Shown in pieces: positions 41,550-50,941 of a stretch of DNA of 57,354 nt. The notes beneath the pieces are model-generated. The model was not told the DNA's origin, did no database searches, and was given only the letters and a program-made list of their open reading frames with translations. Origin of the DNA: Ascidiaceihabitans sp023955215 (GTDB lineage Bacteria; Pseudomonadota; Alphaproteobacteria; Rhodobacterales; Rhodobacteraceae); contig CALSPX010000012.1 in the NCBI GenBank assembly GCA_943788345.1, forward strand, positions 1 to 57,354, read 5' to 3'. A program made the translations under genes and the position numbers. Position 1 is the first letter of the stretch. Every line of letters starts with the position of its first letter.

Positions 41550-42262
41550 GCGCTGGCACCGGTCAGATCGAGGAACTTATCCTTGAGTGTCTCGGCACCG
41601 CGCAATTCCTTGGTGATGCCATCTGCAAGAATGCAGGCTTGGTGCAGCAAGATAAGACGATCTTTATCGCGTACTTCATCGGTGAGATGCGTCGCCCAAA
41701 GCACGGTGGTGCCATCATCGCTTAGCTGGTGGACATGCTCAGTGATCGACGCGCGCGCAGCTGCATCGAGACCCACAGTGGGCTCATCAAGCAACAACAC
41801 CGATGGGTAATGAATCAATGCGCGCGCAATTTCTGCGCGGCGACGATGACCACCATTCAAAAACCGCGCTTTTTCACCCGCGCGCTCAAGCATCCCCAAT
41901 TTTTCTAATGATGCTTCAATCCGTTTGTTGGCTTTGCGCCCTGAAATCCCGTGCAACGCGGCAAAGTATTTCAGATTTTGGTGAACACTTAGATCTAAGT
42001 CTAGGGTCGATTGTTGAAACACGATGCCAAGCTTAGCCAAAGCCTTGCGCGGCGCATCGTTCAAACTGTGACCCGCAATTTTGATCGTACCTTGTGGAGA
42101 GGTAAAGAGGCGTGTGAGTAGGTTAAACAACGTCGATTTCCCTGCGCCATTAGGTCCAAGAAGCGCACAGAACTGGCCCGCCTCAACCGCAAAACTCACA
42201 TCATTAAGCGCTTTTTTTGCGCCGAATGAATAGCTTAACTCTGAAACCTCTATCCCTTTCAT
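41546..42262 (-). CDS. ABC transporter ATPase of the PQQ-associated set
   Basis: The 238-residue ATPase pairs with the ABC-2 permease. Motifs are GPNGAGKS (Walker A), IVFQQSTLDLDLSV (Q-loop), LNGGHRRRAEIARALIH (signature region; the usual LSGG reads LNGG), LLLDEPTVGLD (Walker B) and a switch histidine in ATHLTDEV. The wording is of the CcmA/NodI-like exporter type. It overlaps its neighbours by 4 bp on both sides, so the three genes are translationally coupled. Confidence 0.88.
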   Translation of the reverse strand: MKGIEVSELSYSFGAKKALNDVSFAVEAGQFCALLGPNGAGKSTLFNLLTRLFTSPQGTIKIAGHSLNDAPRKALAKLGIVFQQSTLDLDLSVHQNLKYFAALHGISGRKANKRIEASLEKLGMLERAGEKARFLNGGHRRRAEIARALIHYPSVLLLDEPTVGLDAAARASITEHVHQLSDDGTTVLWATHLTDEVRDKDRLILLHQACILADGITKELRGAETLKDKFLDLTGASA

Positions 42263-42687
42263 TCAATAGTGATTTCGATGCGCTGAGTTTCACCAGTGGA
42301 TTGTGGAATTTTCATGTAATAGCGCCCGGGCTTAATCGCGACGAAACCGATTTCCATTTCACCAGCTTCATCAAATTCAATACTGTCTAGGCCAAGCGGG
42401 CGGATTTCCAAACCTTCTACAACAATTTCGTCGATCCAAATCGCGTGGAAAAATTCAGGCCCAACAATAGCAAGTTCTTGGCTTCCGTCGCCGATGATTT
42501 CAAACTCATAATAAGTGCCAGACTTAAGCGTCCACGGGCCAGTCGAAATCGGCTCTCCAGCGGACAAAGTTATAGGAGGCAAGTCTTGCTTGTTCTTGCC
42601 AGACAATAAACCCGCCGCGCCGAACCCCTCGGCGAACAGGGGCGTTGTGAGCAATGTTAGAGCAGCAATACGTAGGATGTGAGACAT
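42259..42687 (-). CDS. Secreted small beta-rich protein of the PQQ set
   Basis: A 142-residue exported protein. The start at 42687 follows GAGG and begins MSHILRIAALTLLTTPLFA; the longer frame from 42729 would overlap the propeller gene. The mature protein has a compact, glycine-poor beta pattern (YYEFEIIGDGSQELAIVGPE, then PGRYYMKIPQ), recalling cupredoxin-like folds, but no copper ligand set is present. It may bind a partner of the exporter. Function unknown. Confidence 0.72.
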   Translation of the reverse strand: MSHILRIAALTLLTTPLFAEGFGAAGLLSGKNKQDLPPITLSAGEPISTGPWTLKSGTYYEFEIIGDGSQELAIVGPEFFHAIWIDEIVVEGLEIRPLGLDSIEFDEAGEMEIGFVAIKPGRYYMKIPQSTGETQRIEITIE

Positions 42688-42704
42688 ATCATTAACCTCA
42701 GAGT

Positions 42705-43664
42705 TTAAGGGCGGAACGCCGCGCCCCAAGGGAAGCGGCCGACTTTGATGGATTTCAACGCTTTGCGGGAGGCGACATCGATAACTGTCACATCCCCCGA
42801 AACGCCATTGGTGGTGAAAAGCTGCGACTTGTCTGCATTAAACGCCATGTGCCAGACACGTCGGCCCACAAGGATGTACTCCTCAACTTCGTAGGTCTGT
42901 GCGTTCACAACCGCGATATGGTTTGACGGTCCAAGTGCGACAAAGGCAAACTCATCGTTTTCGGTGAACTCAAAGCCCACTGGTTGAACACGATCTGCGT
43001 GCACGCCTTGGACTTCGAAATCAATTTTGGCTTGCTCGGTCTGCGTTGCTGTATCAAACACTGTCAACGTGCCGCCAATCTCGGAGCTAACCCACATTTG
43101 CGAGCCTTCTTTAGCAAATTCAGCATGGCGCGGACGACTATCAACCAATGTGTTCGCGAATAGCTCTTGGGTTTCTGTGTTGATCCAATGCGCCATGTTC
43201 GTCGTCTCGGAAGTGGTGATCGCGATCTTGCCATCGGGGCTCACGGCCATGCCCTCCGGCTCAACGCCTACGTCAATTTGGGCGACAACTTTGCGAGTTT
43301 GCGTGTTTACAACCGTGGTAATCGCATCGTCTTCATTCGCGATATAAAGATGAATGTCATCTGGGTGCAAAACGAATTGCTCAGGGTCTTCTCCAGAGGG
43401 CAGATCATAGAGGATTTTACCGGTGTTTGGATCCATCACCTGAACCGCATCGCTATCGGAGGCACAAATGTAAACGCGCGAAAAATCTTTGGAAAAGGTG
43501 ATGCCGCGCGGGCGCTCACCGGTCTCATAAGTTTTCACAACTTCAAGTGTTTCAGTGTCGATTACTGAAACCGTGTCGTCCTTCTCATTCGTGACCCAAA
43601 TTTGTCCAGCAGATAGGCTGCTTGCCATCAGCAAAGCGAGGCCAGAGGAAAGAAGCAGTTTCAT
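42705..43664 (-). CDS. YVTN beta-propeller protein of the PQQ set
   Basis: A 319-residue secreted seven-bladed propeller. The signal is MKLLLSSGLALLMASSLSAG. Repeats of the YncE kind (VWVTNEKDDTVSVIDT, YICASDSDAVQVMDP, LYIANEDDAITTVVN) recur about every 42 residues. Such propellers are associated with PQQ-dependent catabolism, where they may assist dehydrogenase activation or electron transfer. The start codon overlaps the binding protein's stop by one base. Confidence 0.88.
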   Translation of the reverse strand: MKLLLSSGLALLMASSLSAGQIWVTNEKDDTVSVIDTETLEVVKTYETGERPRGITFSKDFSRVYICASDSDAVQVMDPNTGKILYDLPSGEDPEQFVLHPDDIHLYIANEDDAITTVVNTQTRKVVAQIDVGVEPEGMAVSPDGKIAITTSETTNMAHWINTETQELFANTLVDSRPRHAEFAKEGSQMWVSSEIGGTLTVFDTATQTEQAKIDFEVQGVHADRVQPVGFEFTENDEFAFVALGPSNHIAVVNAQTYEVEEYILVGRRVWHMAFNADKSQLFTTNGVSGDVTVIDVASRKALKSIKVGRFPWGAAFRP

Positions 43665-44836
43665 TAGTAGGCCTCACATTTGCTTTCGGGTCGATCTAAC
43701 CCAAGACTGTCTAGTTCGTTGGTTTGGTGTAAAAACCCCTCAAGCGGGGCCTGCGCGACCATCGCGCGGGGGTGCACGACGGCGATAGGTTGGCGTAGTT
43801 GGCCATTCCAGCCACGGTAGGTCAGCGGACGACCTTTGAAGCCAGCAAGTTCAAACGCATCAGAGAATATGTAGTCGCGTAACACTTTCGGGTCATTGGA
43901 GTTGGTGCGCGTCACCGCTTCGCCAAGCGTTCGCACAGCGGTCCAAGCGGCATAGTCCAGACTGGTCATTTCGCGGCTATGCTGCTTTTCAAATCTGCTT
44001 TGCAATTGCGCGGCACCCCACTGTTCGATCACGGGCGACCAAGTAACGGCACTTAGACCTTCCGAACCCGTCACAGGGCGCGCCTGCCAGGTATTATAAA
44101 GAACGTATCGACCAAAATCATGAACCTCGTCTGCAAGGATCATCGCATCATAGTCACCAAAGCTTTGGGTGAAGAGCGGAATTTCCTGAGAGGCGGTGCG
44201 GCGCATGTCTGCGTTAGCGTTCCATGCCTTCTCGTCCGATAATTTCAGGCCGAATTTCTTCAACGAACGCCGCATGGCAGCCGCGTAGGAGAGATCTTGG
44301 GGGAAGCTGCCAGAGATCATCACCAGATCGCGCCAACGTTTTTGCACGAAGACTTGTGTAAGGGCGTCAGTGCGCATCGCGTCTGATGGCAGGCTGTGCA
44401 GAAGATTGCGACGGCACTCTTGATCGCGCAGTGAAACCTCACCCGAGGACGAGTTAAACAATAGCGCGTTCTGTGCTTCGGGTAGGTCGGCAATACGCGT
44501 CAAAACATCCGTCGGAGCATCAAGCACAAGATAAGGAGACGCGGCGAGCAGGTCCTTGGTGACATTGAGCGCGTCGTCGCCGATTGGCACCACAGCTTCG
44601 AGCAATTCATAGGAGTGACCTAAGAATTTTCCGGTGGTGAGATTATCCTGCAATCCGGTTTGTGCGCCTGCCAGACCGTTGTTTTCGGGGATCGGATCAA
44701 GATTAGACAAAGTCGCTGGCGCGGCAACATCGACACGCAAGTATCCAATCTTCAATGCCGTTTCCGCAATCGCTTGCTGTCCTGCAAAGCATGTACTTAG
44801 CAGCACCATAATTTTGATCAAAGTTTTGCATTCCAT
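43664..44836 (-). CDS. Periplasmic binding protein of the PQQ-associated ABC system
   Basis: A 390-residue exported protein (signal MECKTLIKIMVLLSTCFAG) of the branched-chain amino-acid/amide-binding fold. Its wording (ALKIGYLRVD, CRRNLLHSLPSDAMRTDAL, TSLDYAAWTAVRTLGEAV) is that of the PQQ-cluster binding protein family. It heads a five-gene leftward operon including the propeller, a small secreted protein, the ATPase and the ABC-2 permease. Because ABC-2 systems export, this protein may act as a sensor or chaperone rather than a true importer component. Confidence 0.82.
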   Translation of the reverse strand: MECKTLIKIMVLLSTCFAGQQAIAETALKIGYLRVDVAAPATLSNLDPIPENNGLAGAQTGLQDNLTTGKFLGHSYELLEAVVPIGDDALNVTKDLLAASPYLVLDAPTDVLTRIADLPEAQNALLFNSSSGEVSLRDQECRRNLLHSLPSDAMRTDALTQVFVQKRWRDLVMISGSFPQDLSYAAAMRRSLKKFGLKLSDEKAWNANADMRRTASQEIPLFTQSFGDYDAMILADEVHDFGRYVLYNTWQARPVTGSEGLSAVTWSPVIEQWGAAQLQSRFEKQHSREMTSLDYAAWTAVRTLGEAVTRTNSNDPKVLRDYIFSDAFELAGFKGRPLTYRGWNGQLRQPIAVVHPRAMVAQAPLEGFLHQTNELDSLGLDRPESKCEAY

Positions 44837-44980
44837 AGATTGACGCTACCAAGCGGTCTGTTCCTCGTCGAATAAGACTTTGGTCGCGAAGTCCGTTGAA
44901 CACAACCAAAGTCCAATACCGCGCGCGTCAAAAGCTGGGTTACACATGTGAAAATCTTACAGCGTCTTGGGAGAGCAGGC

Positions 44981-45679
44981 ATGAAGCAAGTATCACTATT
45001 AGGTCTTTTGTCAGGTGCCGCAATTGTAGCGGCCAGCTCATTGGCGCTTGCACATGGCGACGTTAACCCACAGCCCGTCGATACCGCAGGATTGCCCGCA
45101 ACTGGTGAAGAGTGGCTGATTGAAAACCCTTATCGCGCCGAGGCTGCGGGCGAAGAGGTTTGGTTTAAAGCGATTGAAATAGGGGCTTCGGGCTACAACC
45201 AAAACTGCGCGCGCTGTCATGGGCTTGAAGTTGTTTCAGGCGGTCTTGCACCTGATCTGCGATTTATCGAAGCCGAAGAGTATGGCGATGAATGGTATGT
45301 CGAGCGATACCGCACGGGCTACACGCAAAACGGAATTACCAAGATGCCAGCTTTTGGCGAGTTACTCGGGCAGGAGGCAGCTTGGGCCATCCGAACATAC
45401 ATCGAAACCCGTCCTGATAGCGATGCCATGGAAGAGGTCTCTGATGAATTGAAAGCGATGCGTGATCAATTGGCAGGCTACGCTGATGATGCAAGTGGCG
45501 CTGATCCGGATGCATTGAAGGCGCGTCTGAGTGAAATCGCAGGTTCCATCGAAACACTTTCTGGTGCACCGGTTGCAGATTCAGTTGCATTTCGCGCAGC
45601 GAACCTGATTGATGGAACGCCAGAGGCTTACAAATCAGCGTCTCAAACGTTAACAATTGGTCTCTCGGCTACTGAATAG
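44981..45679 (+). CDS. pedF: PedF-like cytochrome c-550
   Basis: A 232-residue periplasmic cytochrome that accepts electrons from PQQ dehydrogenases. The start at 44981 (GGGAG upstream) gives MKQVSLLGLLSGAAIVAASS. One haem site, C-A-R-C-H in YNQNCARCHGLE, is followed by an axial methionine in GITKMPAFGELLGQEA. A long C-terminal tail (from about residue 145) is helical and rich in Glu and Asp. It is divergent from the binding-protein operon by about 140 bp. PedF-type proteins are the usual partners of ExaA/PedE/PedH enzymes. Confidence 0.85.
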   Translation: MKQVSLLGLLSGAAIVAASSLALAHGDVNPQPVDTAGLPATGEEWLIENPYRAEAAGEEVWFKAIEIGASGYNQNCARCHGLEVVSGGLAPDLRFIEAEEYGDEWYVERYRTGYTQNGITKMPAFGELLGQEAAWAIRTYIETRPDSDAMEEVSDELKAMRDQLAGYADDASGADPDALKARLSEIAGSIETLSGAPVADSVAFRAANLIDGTPEAYKSASQTLTIGLSATE

Positions 45680-46586
45680 GATTGACGCTCTGCTCAGATT
45701 GAAAACTCTACCCGCGCTCATTGTCTTGCTCCTTGCGGGGCAGGTCCATGCTGCCGATCCTTGCGCAGATCATGTGCCGCAAGAAAAGCCGCAGAATGTA
45801 GGCCGCGATATCGTTGGGCAAGAGATGGATGTCTTGCAAGATCAGGGGCACATGCTTTTTGCGATCTATGACGACTACCCACCCTATAGCTGGGAAGACG
45901 CGGGGAAGCCGCGCGGCGTTGATGTTGATATTGCGAAGATCATTGCTGAAGACCTTGGCGTTGAGGCGAGGTTCAATTTCGTTGCTGCTGGTGAAAACCT
46001 AGAAGCGGACCTGCGCAATAACATTTGGAAGGGTGCTTTGATCGGTGGGCGCGTCTCTAATGTGATGATGCGCGTTCCTTATGACAGCTCGTTCAAATGC
46101 CGCGTTGAACAGGTGGTCTTCACAGGGCAGTACGCGAGTGAATCTGTCGCGATTGCTTATGACAAAGCGAGCTATCCAGATGAAAAACCGGTTCCAGCCT
46201 ATTTTCGTTTCGACACGGTCGCGATCGAAAACGACTCTATCGCCGACTTTTACCTGTCTTCTTTTGCGGGTGGGCAGTTGGCGGCAAATGTCCAACGTTT
46301 CCCAGACATGAGCGCGGCAATGCACGCGCTGAATGCGGGCGAGACAATGGCTGCGATGGGCCCTCTTGGGCAGTTGGAGCATGGTCTGAGCGCCACAAGT
46401 GATGTGCACCAACCGCCGCTCGCGGGTTTTGCAGTGAGCAAATGGACTTTGGGGGTTGCGGTTAATTTTCGCTATCGCCCGCTTTCCTATGCTGTCGATG
46501 ATGCCATCAATGCAGCGCTTCAAGATGGTCGCATTGCCAAAATCTACGAAAGCTATGGTTTAAGTTTCCAAACGCCCGAGCGCTAA
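45657..46586 (+). CDS. MxaJ-like periplasmic binding protein of the quinoprotein system
   Basis: A protein of 309 residues in the amino-acid-binding (SBP_bac_3) fold of the PQQ-associated, MxaJ/XoxJ-like family. These are thought to activate or metallate the dehydrogenase. No ATG is present: a TTG at 45657 overlaps pedF by 23 bp, while a TTG at 45699 gives the better signal MKTLPALIVLLLAGQVHA. Typical stretches are LFAIYDDYPPYSWED, RGVDVDIAKIIAEDLG and LQDGRIAKIYESYGLS. It is coupled to pedF. The exact start is undecided. Confidence 0.8.
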   Translation: MVSRLLNRIDALLRLKTLPALIVLLLAGQVHAADPCADHVPQEKPQNVGRDIVGQEMDVLQDQGHMLFAIYDDYPPYSWEDAGKPRGVDVDIAKIIAEDLGVEARFNFVAAGENLEADLRNNIWKGALIGGRVSNVMMRVPYDSSFKCRVEQVVFTGQYASESVAIAYDKASYPDEKPVPAYFRFDTVAIENDSIADFYLSSFAGGQLAANVQRFPDMSAAMHALNAGETMAAMGPLGQLEHGLSATSDVHQPPLAGFAVSKWTLGVAVNFRYRPLSYAVDDAINAALQDGRIAKIYESYGLSFQTPER

Positions 46587-46674
46587 ACTGCGACTTTAGT
46601 TGTACGCATTTGGTCGAATAGTAGGGGGATGCGTGGCTGCTTAGTCTGAGTGAAATTCGAAAAAGGATTCCACG

Positions 46675-47208
46675 ATGAAACTAAGTGATAGCCGCGTAAT
46701 CAATGCTGACACGGCAACGGTTTGGACTGCTTTGCTCGACCCGGACGTTCTTAAGGCCTGTGTGCCGGGATGCACAGAAATGGCGGGCTCCGCGCAGACA
46801 GGTTTTGAAGCCACGGTCGTTCAAAAAGTAGGCCCTGTGAAAGCGACTTTCAAAGGTGCTGTTGAAATCTCAGACATGATAGAACCCGAAAGCCTAACGA
46901 TTTCCGGATCAGGCAAAGGCGGCGCTGCAGGTTTTGCCAAGGGCGGCGCAAACGTGCGTTTAGAAGCGGACGGCAAAACAACGATATTGCACTACGATGT
47001 TGAAGCCAGAGTTGGCGGCAAGCTCGCTCAACTTGGCAGTCGGGTCATTGAAGGCTTTGCCAAGAAAATGGCCGATCAATTCTTTGAAAATTTTTCAAAC
47101 GAAGTTGGCCTGCCAGACACAACGCCAGAAACTGCAGACACTGAAATCGCTGTGGAAAGCGCCGAAAACGAACCCAAAAAAGGCTGGTTCAATAAGCTGT
47201 TTAGCTAA
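46675..47208 (+). CDS. coxG: CoxG-like SRPBCC protein
   Basis: A 177-residue protein of the CoxG family. The SRPBCC part covers residues 1-150 (VWTALLDPDVLKACVPGC, GFEATVVQKVGPVKATF, and the glycine-rich GKGGAAGFAKGGA). A short charged linker and a C-terminal hydrophobic tail (WFNKLFS) follow. CoxG helps anchor or assemble molybdenum hydroxylases on the membrane in CO-dehydrogenase loci. It is the first of four genes that form the molybdenum hydroxylase operon. Confidence 0.85.
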   Translation: MKLSDSRVINADTATVWTALLDPDVLKACVPGCTEMAGSAQTGFEATVVQKVGPVKATFKGAVEISDMIEPESLTISGSGKGGAAGFAKGGANVRLEADGKTTILHYDVEARVGGKLAQLGSRVIEGFAKKMADQFFENFSNEVGLPDTTPETADTEIAVESAENEPKKGWFNKLFS

Positions 47209-47251
47209 AGATCCAATCGCAGAAAATGTCGATCTAATAGGGAGGAAACAC

Positions 47252-47737
47252 ATGACCAAAGTAACAATAACCGTAAACGGTAAATCCGTTTCGGGGGATG
47301 TCGCGGGGAACACTTTGCTGTCCTCGTATTTACGTGAAGACTTGAACATGACGGGCACGCATATTGGTTGCGACACGTCCCAATGCGGTGCTTGCGTCGT
47401 GCATGTTAATGGCAAAGCCGTAAAGTCTTGCACCATGTTCGCGTCTGAAGCCGAGGGCTCAGAGGTCTCCACGATTGAAGGTCAGGCAAACAGCGATGGA
47501 TCGCTGAATGTCATCCAGCAAGCTTTCCAAGATCATCACGGCCTTCAGTGCGGATTTTGCACGCCTGGCATGGTGATGACAACGGCAGCGCTGCTCAAGG
47601 ACAACCCGAAACCATCAGTTGCAGAGGTACGTGAGCATCTTGAAGGCAATATTTGCCGCTGCACCGGATATCACAACATCGTCAAAGCGATTATGGCCGC
47701 GTCTGGACAAGACGTTTCTGCCATCGCCGCCGAATAA
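47252..47737 (+). CDS. Molybdenum hydroxylase small subunit, [2Fe-2S]
   Basis: The 161-residue iron-sulfur subunit carries two [2Fe-2S] clusters that take electrons from the Mo site to FAD. The N-terminal plant-type cluster is seen as GCDTSQCGACVV plus a distant Cys (KSCTM). The C-terminal four-helix cluster is seen as CGFCTPGMVM and GNICRCTGYHNI. The start at 47252 is preceded by GGGAGG; the frame can be extended upstream but that would read through coxG. It is 24 bp before the large subunit. CoxS-like. Confidence 0.92.
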   Translation: MTKVTITVNGKSVSGDVAGNTLLSSYLREDLNMTGTHIGCDTSQCGACVVHVNGKAVKSCTMFASEAEGSEVSTIEGQANSDGSLNVIQQAFQDHHGLQCGFCTPGMVMTTAALLKDNPKPSVAEVREHLEGNICRCTGYHNIVKAIMAASGQDVSAIAAE

Positions 47738-47761
47738 CAGAAGATTTAGGGAGGAAAATTC

Positions 47762-50131
47762 ATGCCCAAAGATGGTGGAATTGGCGCAGCAACAACGCGC
47801 CGCGAAGACGTCCGTTTTTTGACTGGTGAAGGTCAGTACAGTGACGATCTCAAACGACACGGTCAAACGTCAGCGGTTTTTGTACGCTCGAACGTGGCCA
47901 ATGGTGTGATCAAAAGCATAGACACAAGCGCTGCGGCGGACATGCCCGGCGTACTTGCAATCTTTACAGGCGAAGATTTTGTCGAAGTCGGTGGGAACCC
48001 TGCTGGTTGGCTGATCAATTCGCGCGACGGCGAGCCGATGAAAGAGCCAAAGCGTCCGGTTTTGGCCCACGGTAAAGTCCGCCATGTCGGTGATGCTTAT
48101 GCTGCGGTGATCGCCGAAACGGTTGAACAAGCAAAAGATGCCGCCGAAGCGATTGAAGCGGATATCGACGAACTGCCCGCTGTTGTGAACATGGCAGACG
48201 CATTGTCGGGCACCAATTATGTTCACGACGAAATTGGCACGAACCAGTGCTTTGATTGGGGTTGGATCGAAGACAACCGCGCGGCAACTGACGCAGCTAT
48301 CAAAAGCGCACAACACGTTACGACGCTGGATTTGGTTAACAATCGCCTTGTTCCAAATGCGATGGAACCACGTTGTTCCATGGCTGAGTACAACAAGGCA
48401 AGCGGCGATTACACGCTACACACTACATCCCAAAACCCGCATCTGACACGGCTTTTGATCTCTGCTTTTGTACTTGGAATCCCTGAAAACAAGCTCACGG
48501 TGATTGCACCTGATGTGGGTGGTGGTTTTGGCTCCAAGATTTATCACTACAGCGAAGAAGCACTCGTACTGGCGGCAGCCAAAAAACTAGGCCGTCCTGT
48601 TAAGTGGACCTCGGATCGTACAGAAGCGTTTTTGACAGACGCACACGGGCGCGATCACGTGACCAAGATCGAATTGGCAATGGACGCCGAGGGGAATTTC
48701 CTAGCCTTCCGCACAGAAACCATGGCCAACGTCGGGGCATATTTGTCGAACTTCTCAACGGCAACACCAACCTTCTTGCACGGCACATTGATGGCCGGAA
48801 ACTACACTGTTCCTAATGTCTATGTGAACGTCAAAGCAGTCTTTACCAACACTGCGCCAGTCGATGCATATCGAGGAGCGGGACGGCCTGAGGCGACTTA
48901 TTCGCTTGAGCGTGTTATCGACAAGGCAGCCCGCGAAATTGGCATGGACCCTATTGAACTGCGCCGTAAAAACTTCATTAAGCCGGACCAATATCCCTTC
49001 GCCTCTGCGGCGGGTCTTGAGTATGATAGCGGCAACTACGATGCCCTTATGGATAAGATGGAAGAGGTTGCCGACGTCGCTGGTTTCGCCGCACGCCGCG
49101 CTGCATCTGAAGCCAAAGGCAAGTTGCGCGGATTCGGTGTTAACGCGTATATCGAAGCTTGTGGAATTGCTCCGTCAAACCTTGTTGGTATACTAGGTTC
49201 GCGTGTTGGTCTTTATGACGCCGCGACGGTGCGTGTGAACGCGACGGGCAATCTCTCGGTCATGGTTGGCGCGCACTCTCACGGCCAAGGCCATGAAACA
49301 GTGTTCCCACAAGTGGTTGCAGACATGCTCGGAGTTGATGCGCAAAGCATTGATATCGTGCATGGCGATACCTCGAAAATTCCGTTCGGGATGGGTACTT
49401 ACGGATCGCGTTCCCTTGCGGTGTGTGGATCTGCCGTTGTTCGTGCGACTGAGAAAATCATCCTCAAAGCCACGAAAATCGCAGCGCACATGCTAGAGTC
49501 TGAAGCATCCGACATCACTTTTGAGGATGGCGAATTCAGCGTCGCTGGTACCAATCGCAAAGTCAGCTTTGGCGAAGTCGCTCTCAAAGCCTATATCCCC
49601 CACGAGTATCCAATTGAAAATCTCGAGCCGGGCTTGGAAGAGACAGCGTTTTACGATCCTGCCAACTTTACCTATCCGTCAGGGGCGTATTGCTGCGAGG
49701 TCGAGCTTGATCCAGAAACTGGCAAGGTTAGCGTCGAGCGCATGACAGCCGTTGATGATTTCGGCAATGTTGTGAACCCGATGATTGTTACGGGACAAGT
49801 CCACGGTGGTTTGGGCCAAGGTATTGGTCAGGCGCTGCTTGAGAATGCAGCGTATGATGAAGATGGCCAGCTCTTAAGTGCGTCTTACATGGATTACACC
49901 ATGCCGCGCGCGGACGATCTGCCGTTCTACACGGTTGACCATTCGCAAGGAAATGCCTGCACACATAACCCGCTTGGCGTAAAAGGCTGTGGCGAAGCAG
50001 GCGCGATTGGCTCACCGCCTACGGTGATCAATGCTGTGATCGACGCCATGCAATCGGGCGGCAAGAACGTCACCCATATCGACATGCCAGTGACCCCACA
50101 TCGTGTGTGGTCGGCTATGAACAACGCTTGA
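47762..50131 (+). CDS. Molybdenum hydroxylase large subunit (form II CoxL-like)
   Basis: A 789-residue xanthine-dehydrogenase-family subunit that binds the Mo-molybdopterin cytosine dinucleotide. The active-site loop reads AYRGAGRPEA. True CO dehydrogenases (form I) have AYRCSFR with a copper-bound cysteine, so this is form II and probably not a CO oxidiser. Other blocks are GGGFGSK near 255, HGQGHETVFPQ near 505 and the catalytic Glu in GVKGCGEAGAIGSP near 749. In this context oxidation of the aldehyde made by the PQQ dehydrogenase is a plausible role. The exact substrate cannot be read. Confidence 0.9.
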   Translation: MPKDGGIGAATTRREDVRFLTGEGQYSDDLKRHGQTSAVFVRSNVANGVIKSIDTSAAADMPGVLAIFTGEDFVEVGGNPAGWLINSRDGEPMKEPKRPVLAHGKVRHVGDAYAAVIAETVEQAKDAAEAIEADIDELPAVVNMADALSGTNYVHDEIGTNQCFDWGWIEDNRAATDAAIKSAQHVTTLDLVNNRLVPNAMEPRCSMAEYNKASGDYTLHTTSQNPHLTRLLISAFVLGIPENKLTVIAPDVGGGFGSKIYHYSEEALVLAAAKKLGRPVKWTSDRTEAFLTDAHGRDHVTKIELAMDAEGNFLAFRTETMANVGAYLSNFSTATPTFLHGTLMAGNYTVPNVYVNVKAVFTNTAPVDAYRGAGRPEATYSLERVIDKAAREIGMDPIELRRKNFIKPDQYPFASAAGLEYDSGNYDALMDKMEEVADVAGFAARRAASEAKGKLRGFGVNAYIEACGIAPSNLVGILGSRVGLYDAATVRVNATGNLSVMVGAHSHGQGHETVFPQVVADMLGVDAQSIDIVHGDTSKIPFGMGTYGSRSLAVCGSAVVRATEKIILKATKIAAHMLESEASDITFEDGEFSVAGTNRKVSFGEVALKAYIPHEYPIENLEPGLEETAFYDPANFTYPSGAYCCEVELDPETGKVSVERMTAVDDFGNVVNPMIVTGQVHGGLGQGIGQALLENAAYDEDGQLLSASYMDYTMPRADDLPFYTVDHSQGNACTHNPLGVKGCGEAGAIGSPPTVINAVIDAMQSGGKNVTHIDMPVTPHRVWSAMNNA

Positions 50132-50144
50132 AAGGATTAAGCAC

Positions 50145-50924
50145 ATGTATGCATTTGACATAGAGCGTCCATCAACAATCGCGGAGGCCGCAGCGGCCCT
50201 CGGCGACGAGGCGCAAGTGATGAGCGGCGGGCAAACCCTGATCCCAACGCTCAAGGCTCGGCTGGCAAGCCCGTCCAAGCTAGTCTCGCTTTCGGGCGTG
50301 TCCGAGATGCAAGGCATCTCTAGCGCTGGTGGCGTACTGACAATTGGCGGCGCTACGTGCCATGCTGATGTCGCAGCGGATGGAAGTTACGCGGCATTGT
50401 CCGAGTTGGCGTCGCACATTGGCGACGCTGCGGTTCGCAATCGTGGCACGATTGGCGGCTCTGTTGCCAACAATGACCCCTCTGCGTGCTATCCTGCAGC
50501 CGCACTGGGGTCTGGTGCAACGATCGTCACCAATGCGCGCGAAATCGCAGCGGATGACTTTTTCGTCGGCATGTTTGAGACGAGCCTGAACGAGGACGAG
50601 ATCGTGACAGCGGTTAAGTTCCCGATCCCTGAGAAAGCGAACTATCAAAAGTTCGTACAGCCAGCGTCACGCTTTGCTTTGGTTGGCGTATTCGTGTCCA
50701 AATCAGCAAACGGCGTACGCGTTGCCGTCACAGGTGCTTCGAATGAAGGCGTACATCGTTGGACTGCTGCGGAAGAGGCGCTTGCCACCAATTTCTCAGC
50801 GGATGCTTTGGATGGTTTAACAGTCTCTGCAGACAATTTGATCGATGATCTACACGGCTCCCCTGAGTACCGTGCACATCTGATTAAAGTCATGACAGGT
50901 CGCGCGGTCACTGCTGCGTCCTAA
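50145..50924 (+). CDS. Molybdenum hydroxylase FAD subunit (CoxM-like)
   Basis: The 259-residue FAD-binding subunit. FAD contacts are AQVMSGGQTLIPTLKARL at the start and RNRGTIGGSVANNDPSAC near residue 105; the CO-dehydrogenase C-terminal domain follows from about 165. It follows the large subunit by 13 bp and is the last gene before a strong terminator. The order (G, S, L, M) differs from the M-S-L order of classical cox operons. Confidence 0.9.
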   Translation: MYAFDIERPSTIAEAAAALGDEAQVMSGGQTLIPTLKARLASPSKLVSLSGVSEMQGISSAGGVLTIGGATCHADVAADGSYAALSELASHIGDAAVRNRGTIGGSVANNDPSACYPAAALGSGATIVTNAREIAADDFFVGMFETSLNEDEIVTAVKFPIPEKANYQKFVQPASRFALVGVFVSKSANGVRVAVTGASNEGVHRWTAAEEALATNFSADALDGLTVSADNLIDDLHGSPEYRAHLIKVMTGRAVTAAS

Positions 50925-50941
50925 GACTAAGACAATACGGG

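Noticed and set aside
47762..50131. Carbon monoxide dehydrogenase (form I CoxL)
   Set aside because: The loop reads AYRGAGR, not AYRCSFR. The copper-ligating cysteine is missing, so CO oxidation is not supported despite CoxG and cox-like gene order.
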